Translations under genes and position numbers: made by a program
NCBI GenBank assembly: GCA_020200235.1
Contig: JAIVJC010000012.1
Location: 1 to 56,334, forward strand
Origin: Acidobacteriota bacterium
Lineage (GTDB): Bacteria > Acidobacteriota > Blastocatellia > Pyrinomonadales > Pyrinomonadaceae
Direction of reading: 5' to 3'
DNA length: 56,334 nucleotides
The notes under the pieces: model-generated
Databases searched by the model: none
Seen by the model: the letters and a program-made list of their open reading frames with translations, nothing else
Told to the model about the DNA's origin: nothing
Shown here: one piece after another, positions 25,780 to 37,507 of the stretch
How the letters are laid out: each line of letters begins with the position of its first letter
Numbering within the stretch: position 1 is the first letter of the stretch

Positions 25780-25803
25780 ATTGTACTACGACACTAGTAC
25801 AAT
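25780..25803. promoter_or_regulatory. Probable GntR/YtrA operator over the operon promoter
   Basis: ATTGTACTA-(6 nt)-TAGTACAAT is a perfect inverted repeat 8 bp upstream of the gntR start codon. Its A+T content stands out in this genome, and its size and position fit a dimeric YtrA-type repressor controlling its own operon. The region 25804-25957 beyond it shows no gene. Confidence 0.75.
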
Positions 25804-25957
25804 CAGAGTTTCAACTTTTTAGGGGCATTTTAGGCGGGAAAAGGGGCGCGCCGGGTCGGGTGGCGGGGAGGAGCCGTGCCGGGGCGCGGCGGGCTCGTCC
25901 CGTCGCCGGGGTGCTTGCGGCGGCGAGATTGACCCGTGATGGTACGCGGGCTTGCGG

Positions 25958-27592
25958 CTATTTGATGGGCGCGGTCGGGTTGACCACGGAGTTTCTGCCG
26001 AACTGTATGTAGTAGGGGTCGAAGCGGATTCCGGTGGCGGGCGGCGTCTGTTTGAAGACGGCGTAGCCGCTGGCGTCGTACATGAGCGGGTTGGGCGCGT
26101 TGCGGCGGACGCTGACGTAGTCGCCCCAGCGGGTGATGGCGGTGTCGCTCAGCTCCGGGTACCAGACGATGAAGTCGCCCAACATCCCGACGGCGTGATT
26201 GCCCCAGTCCTGGTTGCCGCCCCACGCCAGCGAGATGCCGGCCTCGTTGTTACTGTTCGTCGCCAGGCTGGGGAAGGCGAAGGCGTAATCGTTGTTCCAG
26301 ATCTGCCACTGGGAGGCGACGGTGTAGTTGGTCGTATTGATCTGCGCGATCTGGACGTGCGCGCGCGTGAACCCGCCGCCCTGCGAGGCAGTCCAGGCGA
26401 GCCAGACCTCGTCGCCGCGCCGCGCCAGCCCGAGCACGGCGTTGCCGGGGAAAGACGTCCCGAGGAAGTTGAGCCAGTCGGTCGTCCCGTCCTTCGCGAT
26501 GGAGGAGATGGTGCCGTTGGGCCAGCTGTTGACGTTGACGTCGTGCTGGAAATACTGGTTGGAGTCCTCCCTCATGGAGAAGACGCGCAGCTGGCTGTTG
26601 CTGTTGTGCCCCGCCCAGAAGACCTCGTTGCCCGTGTTCTGCGAGACGTGCCCGCCGTAAGCCACGCCGCCGTCCGAGGGGTTGGTGTAGCCCATGTTGA
26701 TCGTCTGGCTGTTCTGAATCTCCGAGAGCGGGATGCGCACGACGAGCAGCCCCGTGCCGACCGCGTCGGCGCTGAAGTAGAGGAAGTCGTCGCCGACGGC
26801 GAGGTCGGGGTAGTCCATCGTGGTCGTGCCGAGGTTGAAGGTGCCGGAGAGCAAGTCCCAGTAGGTCCAGGAGGTGCCGCCGCTGCTGATGATCTGCTGG
26901 GGGCTGGCTGAGGCGATGCGGACTCTGTTGATGCCGTTGAGGCAGCCGGCTCCCGTGCCGCAGAACTGCATCAGCCAGACGAAGCGGTCGATCTTCGGCA
27001 CGTACTGGATGACCTGATCGCAGCAGAGGCCGCGGTCGAGCGGGTTCCCGGCGGCGTCGTTGGTCGGCCCGCTGGGGAAGATGTTGGTCGGGTTCATCAG
27101 CGAGTAGTTGGTCGTCCCGTTGGTGGAGAGCAGGACGTTGGTGTTGAAGGAGAGCATGAGCACTTCGCCGGCGCGCGCGGCGCTCATGTCGGGCGGCGTG
27201 AGCGTCGGTCCTGACTGCGTGCCCAGCGGATCGAAGTCGGAGAAGACGACGGGATCGCCCGCGGCGCCTCCCGAGTTGTTGTTCTTGATCTGGAGCAGCT
27301 GCGAGGAGCCCTGCGACGGCGAGAGGTTGCCGCGCAAGGGTCCCGTGGGAACCTTGCGCGCGCGGTCGTTGTTGCGATCAGCCGGATCGTCCTTCGGCGT
27401 GAAGGTCGGGTACTTGCCGCCGGTGACGGTGTGCGGCTCGGCGCTCGCGTGCTGGAGGTCTCGACCGGGCTCGCCGAGCGCGCCCCGGCGCGGGTAGCAG
27501 TTGCAGTAGAAGAGGTAGACGATCAGGGCGATCAGGAAGAAGATCACCGTGAGGATGAGTATCTTCAGCAGCAGCCAGAGGGTGTTGTTCAT
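25958..27592 (-). CDS. Membrane-anchored extracellular protein of unknown family
   Basis: A 544-residue protein. A single strong hydrophobic segment at residues about 4-30 (LWLLLKILILTVIFFLIALI) is followed by CNCYPRRG and a low-complexity linker (about 30-100). The rest (about 105-544) looks like an all-beta extracellular domain, rich in Asn, Ser, Thr, Gly and aromatic residues, with repeated turns of the kind DLAVGDDFLYFSADAVG, GNEVFWAGHNSNSQLRVFS, GDEVWLAWTASQGGG and AGISLAWGGNQDWGNH, suggestive of a six- or seven-bladed propeller. No catalytic motif is recognisable. There is a CC pair and a further Cys cluster (FCGTGAGC) that may form disulphides. I do not recognise the family. It is monocistronic, with about 230 bp of gene-free sequence on its upstream side (27593-27821). 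Confidence 0.85.
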   Translation of the reverse strand: MNNTLWLLLKILILTVIFFLIALIVYLFYCNCYPRRGALGEPGRDLQHASAEPHTVTGGKYPTFTPKDDPADRNNDRARKVPTGPLRGNLSPSQGSSQLLQIKNNNSGGAAGDPVVFSDFDPLGTQSGPTLTPPDMSAARAGEVLMLSFNTNVLLSTNGTTNYSLMNPTNIFPSGPTNDAAGNPLDRGLCCDQVIQYVPKIDRFVWLMQFCGTGAGCLNGINRVRIASASPQQIISSGGTSWTYWDLLSGTFNLGTTTMDYPDLAVGDDFLYFSADAVGTGLLVVRIPLSEIQNSQTINMGYTNPSDGGVAYGGHVSQNTGNEVFWAGHNSNSQLRVFSMREDSNQYFQHDVNVNSWPNGTISSIAKDGTTDWLNFLGTSFPGNAVLGLARRGDEVWLAWTASQGGGFTRAHVQIAQINTTNYTVASQWQIWNNDYAFAFPSLATNSNNEAGISLAWGGNQDWGNHAVGMLGDFIVWYPELSDTAITRWGDYVSVRRNAPNPLMYDASGYAVFKQTPPATGIRFDPYYIQFGRNSVVNPTAPIK

Positions 27593-27821
27593 CGTAAGCC
27601 TCCTTCGTGAGGGGCGAGTCGTGAGATGCCACGCCCGATCTCAGGCGAGGAACTGAGAGGCGCGCGGCGGGCGTTCAGTTTTGCGGCGACCCCGGTTCGG
27701 TGGCGAATGTGAGTCTGATGAGAGGTGCTCTCGTCAGCGGGATGCGAGGCGAAAGGTTGAGCGCGGCTACGATATGCCCGCCGTGCCGCGGTGTCAACAA
27801 CTTTCCCCGCGCTGTCTTCGG

Positions 27822-29000
27822 CTAGGCGCGGCGGTCGAGGGAGGCGCGCGCGGCGAGGACCGTGCGGAGGGCTTCGTCGGTCGTGTGGGCGAGCGCGGTG
27901 AGGTGTCCCATCTTGCGACCCGTGCGTGCGGCGCGTTTGCCGTAGAGGTGCAGCGCGACGTTCGGCACGGCGAGGGCTGAGCGCCAGTCGGGCTCACCAT
28001 TCTGCCAGAGATCGCCCAACAGGTTCGCCATCGCGGCGGGGCGGAACTGTTCGGTCGAGCCGAGCGGGAGGTTGCAGAGCGCGCGCACCTGCTGCTCGAA
28101 CTGGCTCGCGGCGCAAGCCTCGATGGTGAAGTGACCCGAGTTGTGCGGGCGCGGCGCGAGCTCGTTGACGAAGAGCCCGTCGTCGCCCGTCAGAAACAGC
28201 TCGACGCAGAGGACGCCGACGTAGTCGAGCTGTTCGAGCAGAGCGCGCGCGATCTCTTCGGCGCGGCGCGCGACCGCGGGCGAGACGCCGGCAGGGGCGA
28301 CGGTGTGATCGAGTATGTGCCGGGCGTGAGAGTTCTCGACGACGCCGTAGGACGCGACCGCGCCGTCTGAGCCGCGCGCGGCGACGACCGACAGCTCGCG
28401 CTCGAACGCGACGAACGCTTCGAGGATGCCCTCGCGCCCTCCGAGCGCGGCGAACGCTTCGTCCGCCTCGTCGGCGCATTTGATCGTCCGCTGACCCTTG
28501 CCGTCGTAGCCGAAGTCGGCGGTCTTCAGGACGGCGGGGTAGTTCAACTCGTCGAGCCCGGCGCGCAAGTCTTCGACCGACGCGACGCGGCGGAACGGCG
28601 TGACGGGGAAGCTGTGCTTCGAGAGAAAACTTTTTTCGCGGAGTCGGTGCTGCGTCGTGTGCAGGACTTCGCCGGACGGGCGCACGGGCGCGTCACGTCC
28701 GACGGCTTCGACCGCGGGGGCGGGCACGTTCTCGAACTCGAAGGTGACGGCGTCAACACTGCGCGCGAACTCGCGCACGGCGTCGAGGTCTTCGTAGGGC
28801 GCCGTCGTCTCCGCGTCCGCGACCTGACCCGTAGGCGTGTCGCGCTCGGGCGAGAAGGTGTGGACGCGGTAGCCCATCCGGCGCGCGGCGACGGCGAACA
28901 TCCGACCGAGCTGACCGCTGCCGAGCACGCCGAGCGTCGCGCCCGGCAAGACCGGGAGTGATGAATGACGGGTGACGAGTGTTGAGTGGGATTGATTCAT
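27822..29000 (-). CDS. purK: N5-carboxyaminoimidazole ribonucleotide synthase
   Basis: An enzyme of de novo purine synthesis: it makes N5-CAIR from AIR, bicarbonate and ATP. The 392-residue chain has the ATP-grasp layout: ATLGVLGSGQLGRMFAVAAR at the N-terminus, TADFGYDGKGQRTI in the ATP lid, VAFERELSVVAARG, a metal-binding VELFLTGDDGLFVNELAPRP and HNSGHFTIEACAASQFEQ. Homologues start close to the PGATLGVLG segment. The preceding residues (NQSHSTLVTRHSSL) are translated heptad repeats of element H5. The ATG at 28998-29000 lies in one arm of an 11-bp hairpin at the purE-purK junction. The true start might be a TTG or CTG further in. purE lies just upstream in the same operon. Confidence 0.93.
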   Translation of the reverse strand: MNQSHSTLVTRHSSLPVLPGATLGVLGSGQLGRMFAVAARRMGYRVHTFSPERDTPTGQVADAETTAPYEDLDAVREFARSVDAVTFEFENVPAPAVEAVGRDAPVRPSGEVLHTTQHRLREKSFLSKHSFPVTPFRRVASVEDLRAGLDELNYPAVLKTADFGYDGKGQRTIKCADEADEAFAALGGREGILEAFVAFERELSVVAARGSDGAVASYGVVENSHARHILDHTVAPAGVSPAVARRAEEIARALLEQLDYVGVLCVELFLTGDDGLFVNELAPRPHNSGHFTIEACAASQFEQQVRALCNLPLGSTEQFRPAAMANLLGDLWQNGEPDWRSALAVPNVALHLYGKRAARTGRKMGHLTALAHTTDEALRTVLAARASLDRRA

Positions 29001-29041
29001 TGGGTCATCGGCTGATTGATTCGACGAAGAAATGAATCAAT
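28956..29041. repeat. Heptad repeats H5 and purE-purK junction hairpin
   Basis: Five consecutive 7-bp units of the form GRRTGNN (GAGTGAT, GAATGAC, GGGTGAC, GAGTGTT, GAGTGGG; 28956-28990) have no facing arm and are read as the first codons of purK. They adjoin ATTGATTCATT (28991-29001), which pairs perfectly with AATGAATCAAT (29031-29041). In the minus-strand mRNA the purK AUG is inside this stem. Confidence 0.75.
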
Positions 29042-29053
29042 GGATCGATCGCT

Positions 29054-29542
29054 TCAGCCTTGCTCGCCGAGCGTCGCCGCGCGCACTTGTCGTTCCTGCT
29101 CGCGGCGGAAGTCGTGGAGGCGAGCGCGCAGTCGCGCGTCTTCGTTCGCGAGGATGGCGACGGCGAGGAGCGCGGCGTTGGTCGCGCCCGCCTGACCGAT
29201 GGCGAGCGTGCCGACGGGGACGCCCGCCGGCATCTGCACGATGGAGAGCAGCGAGTCCAACCCTTTCAGCGCGCGGCTCTCGACCGGCACGCCGAGCACG
29301 GGCACGGTGGTCTGCGCCGCGATCATGCCGGGCAGGTGCGCCGCGCCCCCCGCCCCCGCGATGATCACCTTCAGACCCCGCGACTCCGCGGCGCCGGCGA
29401 ACTCCGCCATCCAGGCGGGCGTGCGGTGCGCCGAGACGACGCGGCACTCGTGCGGAACGTCGAACTTAGTTAAGACCTCGTCGGCGTGGCGCATCGTCTC
29501 CCAGTCGGACTTGCTGCCCATGACGACGGCGACCAAAGGCAA
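29054..29542 (-). CDS. purE: N5-carboxyaminoimidazole ribonucleotide mutase
   Basis: It converts N5-CAIR to CAIR in purine synthesis, acting after PurK. The chain shows the family motifs [16 protein letters not shown] (nucleotide phosphate loop), [14 protein letters not shown] (with the catalytic His), [18 protein letters not shown] and [20 protein letters not shown]. The first beta strand (LVAVV) must be kept, which needs a start upstream of MGSKSD. The nearest candidate is a TTG at 29540-29542, giving 162 residues. The only upstream ATG in frame (29632) would add 30 residues encoded by heptad hairpin H6 (MKTGAKKPS... [12 protein letters not shown]). No Shine-Dalgarno sequence is evident for the TTG, so the element has displaced the original start region. 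purK follows after 53 bp. Confidence 0.92.
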   Translation of the reverse strand: MPLVAVVMGSKSDWETMRHADEVLTKFDVPHECRVVSAHRTPAWMAEFAGAAESRGLKVIIAGAGGAAHLPGMIAAQTTVPVLGVPVESRALKGLDSLLSIVQMPAGVPVGTLAIGQAGATNAALLAVAILANEDARLRARLHDFRREQERQVRAATLGEQG

Positions 29543-29658
29543 GGATGAAGGATGAAGGATGAAGGATGAACTGGAACGGGCTTGCGACCGTTTCGGTTCA
29601 TTTTTAGAAGGCTTCTTCGCGCCGGTTTTCATCCTTCATCCTTCATCCTTCATCCTTG
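29540..29658. repeat. Heptad hairpin H6 (GGATGAA x4) over the purE start
   Basis: Four GGATGAA units (29543-29570) and four TTCATCC units (29628-29655) form a perfect stem, 31 bp with the flanking CAA/TTG, around a 57-nt loop. The left arm begins at the presumed TTG start of purE. The right arm ends 3 bp from the stop of the DinB gene (29662). It therefore fills the entire dinB-purE gap. Confidence 0.92.
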
Positions 29659-29661
29659 GTC

Positions 29662-30186
29662 TTAAAGGTATCGCTCGCGCAGGATGTTGACGTGGTGCAG
29701 CTCGTGCCCGGCGAGGATGTAGGCGAGCCCGCGCACGGAGACCTCGTTGTCGTTCGCCGTGCCGCGCCGCGACCACGCCTCAGCGTCGAACGAGCGGAGG
29801 AGCGCGACGGTAGCGGCGCGCACGCGCTCGAACTCTTCGGCGATGCTTTGGAGCGTGCGCGCGTTGAAGTTGGCGGCGCGCACGTAGTCGTCCTGCTCGT
29901 AGCCGGGCAGCGGCGTCCGGTCGCCGCGCCCGAAGCGGAGCGCGCGGTGCGAGAAGACGCGCTCGCCGTCGATGACGTGTCCGACCAGCTCCTTGACGCT
30001 CCACTTGCCGGGCTCGTAGGAAGAGTCCGCGCGCTCTTCGGGCACGGAGCGAAGGAGCGCGAGCGTGTCTTCGAGCTGGCGCTCGAGCGTTGCGACGATG
30101 TCGCCCGCGGGGACGAGCGAGACGTACTTTTCGTAGTTGGGCGCGTACTCGTCCGAGCCGGGTCGCGCGGGGGCTGCGGCTGACAT
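29662..30186 (-). CDS. DinB superfamily protein (four-helix bundle)
   Basis: A 174-residue protein of the DinB/YfiT-like metal-binding four-helix family. The hallmark histidines are present in VKELVGHVIDGERVFSHRAL and in the C-terminal GLAYILAGHELHHVNILRE. The middle has PGYEQDDYVRAANF, common to this group. Family members act as thiol-dependent transferases or hydrolases, but the specific substrate is not predictable. Start at MSAAAPARPG with GGAGG 9 nt upstream, chosen over a longer frame lacking such a site. It precedes purE on the same strand, separated only by heptad hairpin H6. Confidence 0.88.
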   Translation of the reverse strand: MSAAAPARPGSDEYAPNYEKYVSLVPAGDIVATLERQLEDTLALLRSVPEERADSSYEPGKWSVKELVGHVIDGERVFSHRALRFGRGDRTPLPGYEQDDYVRAANFNARTLQSIAEEFERVRAATVALLRSFDAEAWSRRGTANDNEVSVRGLAYILAGHELHHVNILRERYL

Positions 30187-30265
30187 CTGTGCTGTCCTCC
30201 TTACTGAGGAGCAGCGAGGCTCGGTCGTCATTTCGCGGCGACCGAGCCTCACCGCCCGAGTTGCG

Positions 30266-30448
30266 TCATTCGGTGTTGAGGTTGACCTCTTTTTTGATCT
30301 CCTCGCTCGCGGCGCTCTGCGCGCCGGGAACCGGCGAGGCGAGGGTCTGGTTGTCGGCGAGCTTCTCGCCGGGGCTCAGCTCGACCTTCGGGTACTGCTC
30401 CGTGGTCGCGCCCACTTCACCTTGAGTCTCTTTGTCGTCGTCCATCAT
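30266..30448 (-). CDS. Small acidic protein of unknown function
   Basis: A 60-residue hydrophilic protein starting MMDDDKETQGEVGATTEQYP and ending SEEIKKEVNLNTE, with a central SPGEKLADNQTLASPVPGAQ. It has no hydrophobic segment and no cysteines and looks intrinsically disordered. An AGGGGG stretch lies 6 nt before the chosen ATG (an alternative ATG two codons upstream overlaps that site). I do not recognise a family. Isolated between dinB and the isocitrate dehydrogenase gene on the same strand, 80 bp before dinB. Confidence 0.65.
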   Translation of the reverse strand: MMDDDKETQGEVGATTEQYPKVELSPGEKLADNQTLASPVPGAQSAASEEIKKEVNLNTE

Positions 30449-30501
30449 TCTCATCCCCCTTATGTTTGGAAATAATAGAAAAGTCTCTCGTCGCCGCCTT
30501 T

Positions 30502-30535
30502 GTCAGAACCGCCTGCGGTAGCGGGCGGTTCCGAC
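30502..30535. repeat. REP-like short palindrome, family R copy 4
   Basis: GTCAGAACCGCC (30502-30513) faces GGCGGTTCCGAC (30524-30535) around a 10-nt loop, with one G-T mismatch. It reads as the outer ends of the 29-bp arms of copies 1 and 2 brought together, i.e. a minimal form of the same element. It lies 22 bp past the stop of the isocitrate dehydrogenase gene. Confidence 0.75.
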
Positions 30536-30557
30536 CTTCGCCACCTTTGCAAGAAGG

Positions 30558-32018
30558 CTACTCACGCGCGTGGGAGTATCCCGGCGCGCCGTCGAAGTTG
30601 CAGAGGTTCTCGGTCTTGATGAAGTCGAAGCCGGACTCGGCGGCGCGCGCGAGGAGCCGCGCGATTTGCGCGTGCGTGACGGCAGAGCCCTCGCCCGCGT
30701 CGGCGACGAAGCGGCAGCGCCAGTGATCGGAGCAGAACGTCTCGGTGTGCCCGCCGGGGTAGACCTTCACGCCGCGGTTGCTGATCGAAGAGAGCTTGAG
30801 CCCGTCGCCGTTCAGCTTCTCCATCGCCGCGCCGAGCTGGTTCGCCGAACCCGCAGCCCAGTCGAGGTACACGTCGACGCCGACCGTCTCCTTGCGCTCC
30901 GCCTTCGTCTCGTGCGCAGCGCGCGTGGAAGTGTTCTTTTCCTGTGCGCCTCCCGATTTGTAGCTCACGGCTTTCAGCGTCTCCGGCTTCTGCCCGACGC
31001 GCGCGGCGACCGCCTCGGCGAACTCTCTGGTCCCGACCTTCTCTTTACTCACGCCTTCCTTGAAGATGTCGTAGGTGTGGACGCCGTCCTCCATCGTGCG
31101 CAGCCACGCGTTGTGCGCGCGCTCGGCGACGTCCGTCTGCCCCACGTGGACGAGCATCATCACCGCGCCGAGGAAGAGGCCGGAAGGGTTCGCGAGGTTC
31201 TGCCCCGCGCGGCGGGGGGCGCTGCCGTGGATCGCCTCGAACATGGCGATCGACTCGCCGATGTTGGCGGAGCCGGCGAGACCGACCGAGCCCGCGATCT
31301 GCGCCGCCACGTCCGAGAGCACGTCGCCGTAGAGGTTGGGCAGCACCACCACGTCGAACGCCCCGGGCGTGTCCGAGAGTTTCGCCGCGCCGATGTCAAC
31401 GATCCAGTGCTCGTTCTCGATGTCCGTGTACTCCCGCGCGATCTCCTCGAAGACTTTGTGGAAGAGACCGTCCGTGATCTTCATGATGTTGTCTTTCGTG
31501 AAGCACGTGACCTTCTTCCGGTCGTTGCGGCGCGCGTACTCGAAGGCGTAGCGCACGATCTTCTCCGTGCCCGGTCGCGAGATGAGCTTCAGGCACTGCG
31601 TCACCTGGTCGGTCTGCCGGTACTCGATGCCGCCGTACACGTCCTCCTCGTTCTCCCTCACGATGACCACGTCCATCCCTGCGTGCTTCGTCGCGACGAA
31701 CGGCGCGTAGGCGACGCACGGGCGGACGTTGGCGTAGAGACCGAAGGTTTTTCTGACCGTCACGTTCAGGCTCTTGTAGCCGCCGCCCTGCGGGGTGGTG
31801 ATCGGGGCTTTCAAGAAAACTTTCGTGCGGCGCAGAGAGTCGAACGCGCCGGGCTCGATCCCGGCGGCGTTGCCGGCGAGGTAAACCTTCTCGCCGATCT
31901 CGATCTCCTCGATGTCCAGACGCGCTCCCGCCGCGCGCAGGATGTGGAGCGTCGCCTCCATGATCTCGGGCCCGATGCCGTCGCCGCGCGCGACGGTGAT
32001 GGGGACGTTCTCTGCCAT
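30558..32018 (-). CDS. icd: NADP-type isocitrate dehydrogenase (Thermus-like, with C-terminal extension)
   Basis: A TCA-cycle enzyme converting isocitrate to 2-oxoglutarate. The 486-residue chain begins with PITVARGDGIGPEIMEAT (NAD(P)-binding start of the family), then SLNVTVRKTFGLYANVRPC, which carries the isocitrate phosphate-loop Ser/Asn/Arg residues, and the catalytic segment ENEEDVYGGIEYRQTDQ with Tyr. The metal-binding aspartates lie in VVLPNLYGDVLSDVAAQIAG, and EAIHGSAPRRAGQNLANP is the cofactor loop. About 150 residues after the catalytic core (KLNGDGLKLSSISNRGVKVY, then the WRCRF segment) match the extra C-terminal domain of the Thermus-type enzyme. Stands alone on the minus strand, divergent from the large kinase. 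Confidence 0.93.
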   Translation of the reverse strand: MAENVPITVARGDGIGPEIMEATLHILRAAGARLDIEEIEIGEKVYLAGNAAGIEPGAFDSLRRTKVFLKAPITTPQGGGYKSLNVTVRKTFGLYANVRPCVAYAPFVATKHAGMDVVIVRENEEDVYGGIEYRQTDQVTQCLKLISRPGTEKIVRYAFEYARRNDRKKVTCFTKDNIMKITDGLFHKVFEEIAREYTDIENEHWIVDIGAAKLSDTPGAFDVVVLPNLYGDVLSDVAAQIAGSVGLAGSANIGESIAMFEAIHGSAPRRAGQNLANPSGLFLGAVMMLVHVGQTDVAERAHNAWLRTMEDGVHTYDIFKEGVSKEKVGTREFAEAVAARVGQKPETLKAVSYKSGGAQEKNTSTRAAHETKAERKETVGVDVYLDWAAGSANQLGAAMEKLNGDGLKLSSISNRGVKVYPGGHTETFCSDHWRCRFVADAGEGSAVTHAQIARLLARAAESGFDFIKTENLCNFDGAPGYSHARE

Positions 32019-32189
32019 TGTTCAGAAACTCCCCCGTTGCCGGGAAGGTTCTCGGTAATTTTCCTCTCCCCCGTTCCTTCGCGCGATCCCCCGTCGCGTC
32101 CCGTGGAACGGGGCCAGTCGGGACGCGCGCCCTCGCGCCGCGCCTTCCCGCCGTCAGCGTCCGCCAGGTTCCGCGCGCAGGGTCTAAGG

Positions 32190-36455
<4,266 letters not shown>

Positions 36456-36865
36456 GGAAGGTCAGGTGCTTGAGGACTTCGGCGACGGCGAAGATGTCGC
36501 CGGTACGCATCCGGTCGGAGAACTCTTTGAAGCGATCCTTCCAGTCGCCCGGCGCGGTCGCGAAGTCGTCCGAGAGCGCCTTCAAGAGCATCTCACACTC
36601 GCCCGATGAGATGGGGGGGCGTAAGCCGACTTCGCCGGCGTTGGAGACGGGCACCAGCACGATCGAGTTGGTGGCGGCGAGACGGAGCGTGTAGAAGGGA
36701 AGGCTCGACGCCCCGATCTGCTTCTGCTCGATCTGTTCGATGATGCCGATCCCGTGGTTGGGGTAAACGACTTTCTGTCCGACCTTGAAACCCACCAGAC
36801 ACCTCCTAAGGGGGGGAACTAACAAACTAGCTTAGGCGCGGGGCGCGCACGGTCTTGTGCAGGTT

Positions 36866-36878
36866 GAACCCTGGGTTC
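36866..36878. promoter_or_regulatory. Palindrome in the carD leader
   Basis: GAACCCTGGGTTC is a perfect 13-nt odd palindrome lying between the carD promoter and the carD start, about 45 nt after the expected transcription start. It may be an operator or a short leader hairpin. Confidence 0.35.
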
Positions 36879-36926
36879 GCTTGAGGACGCAGGCAGCGTC
36901 GGGGACTATCCTGATTCGTCACGAAA

Positions 36927-36955
36927 GTGTAACAAGGGGTCTCGCGAAGCGTCAA
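36927..36955 (-). promoter_or_regulatory. Sigma-70-type promoter for carD
   Basis: On the minus strand TTGACG (36955-36950), a 17-bp spacer, then TTACAC (36932-36927). Both boxes are close to consensus and the spacing is ideal. The transcript would start near 36920, leaving a leader of about 125 nt before the carD GTG. Confidence 0.65.
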
Positions 36956-36982
36956 GGGAAAGACGGAATGGAAAGGCGGGGT

Positions 36983-37060
<78 letters not shown>

Positions 37061-37107
37061 TCTTGTCGCGGCAGCTCGACGGCGAAGACCGAGCGCGCGC
37101 CGGGTGT

Positions 37108-37356
37108 CTATCCCTGTTTCGTCAGACCCGACACCAGCGCCGCGAGGGCAGCAGGATCGACGGGCTTGGGTATGTGTGCCTGGTAGCCGGCGGCGACCGC
37201 GCGGGAGCGAACGTCTTCGCCGACGTATGCGGTCAGCGCGGCTGCCGGGGTGTCGCCGCCCTGCGCCGGCGAGAGAGCGCGCACCTTCTCGATGAGCGCG
37301 AAGCCGTCTTCGCGCGGGCGCGACCCGCGCGCCGCCGTGAGCTGTGTACTCTTCAT
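37108..37356 (-). pseudogene. Receiver-domain fragment lacking the phosphoacceptor
   Basis: 82 codons matching the C-terminal half of a response-regulator receiver: PREDGFALIEKVRALSPAQG, GDTPAAALTAY, then AAGYQAHIPKPVDPAALAAL with the conserved Lys. The same motifs occur in the receivers of the two hybrid kinases in this window (EDGYTFIRRLRALPAERGGD, AALTAYARAEDRM, HVPKPVEPAELVT). The first half, with the acidic pocket and phosphorylated Asp, is missing and replaced by MKSTQLTAARGSR. It is probably the remnant of a larger kinase or regulator removed by a rearrangement. Region 37357-37507 upstream has no gene. Confidence 0.75.
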
Positions 37357-37507
37357 CGCCGACAGGTTAACGCCTGGCCGACGTCACTACAACCTTATTA
37401 TTTGTCGCAAAGCTTTTGCGTTCTTCGTCAAAGCGGGGCGCGAAAGGCTGAACGCTTCGAAGCGCGCTCTTAATCATTCCGCGCGCGCCGACCCGGACGG
37501 CTTCGCG

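Noticed and set aside
30570..32189. A 540-codon upstream extension of the large kinase frame
   Set aside because: It runs antisense through the isocitrate dehydrogenase gene. The membrane region begins at 32190 after AAGG, so the kinase starts there.
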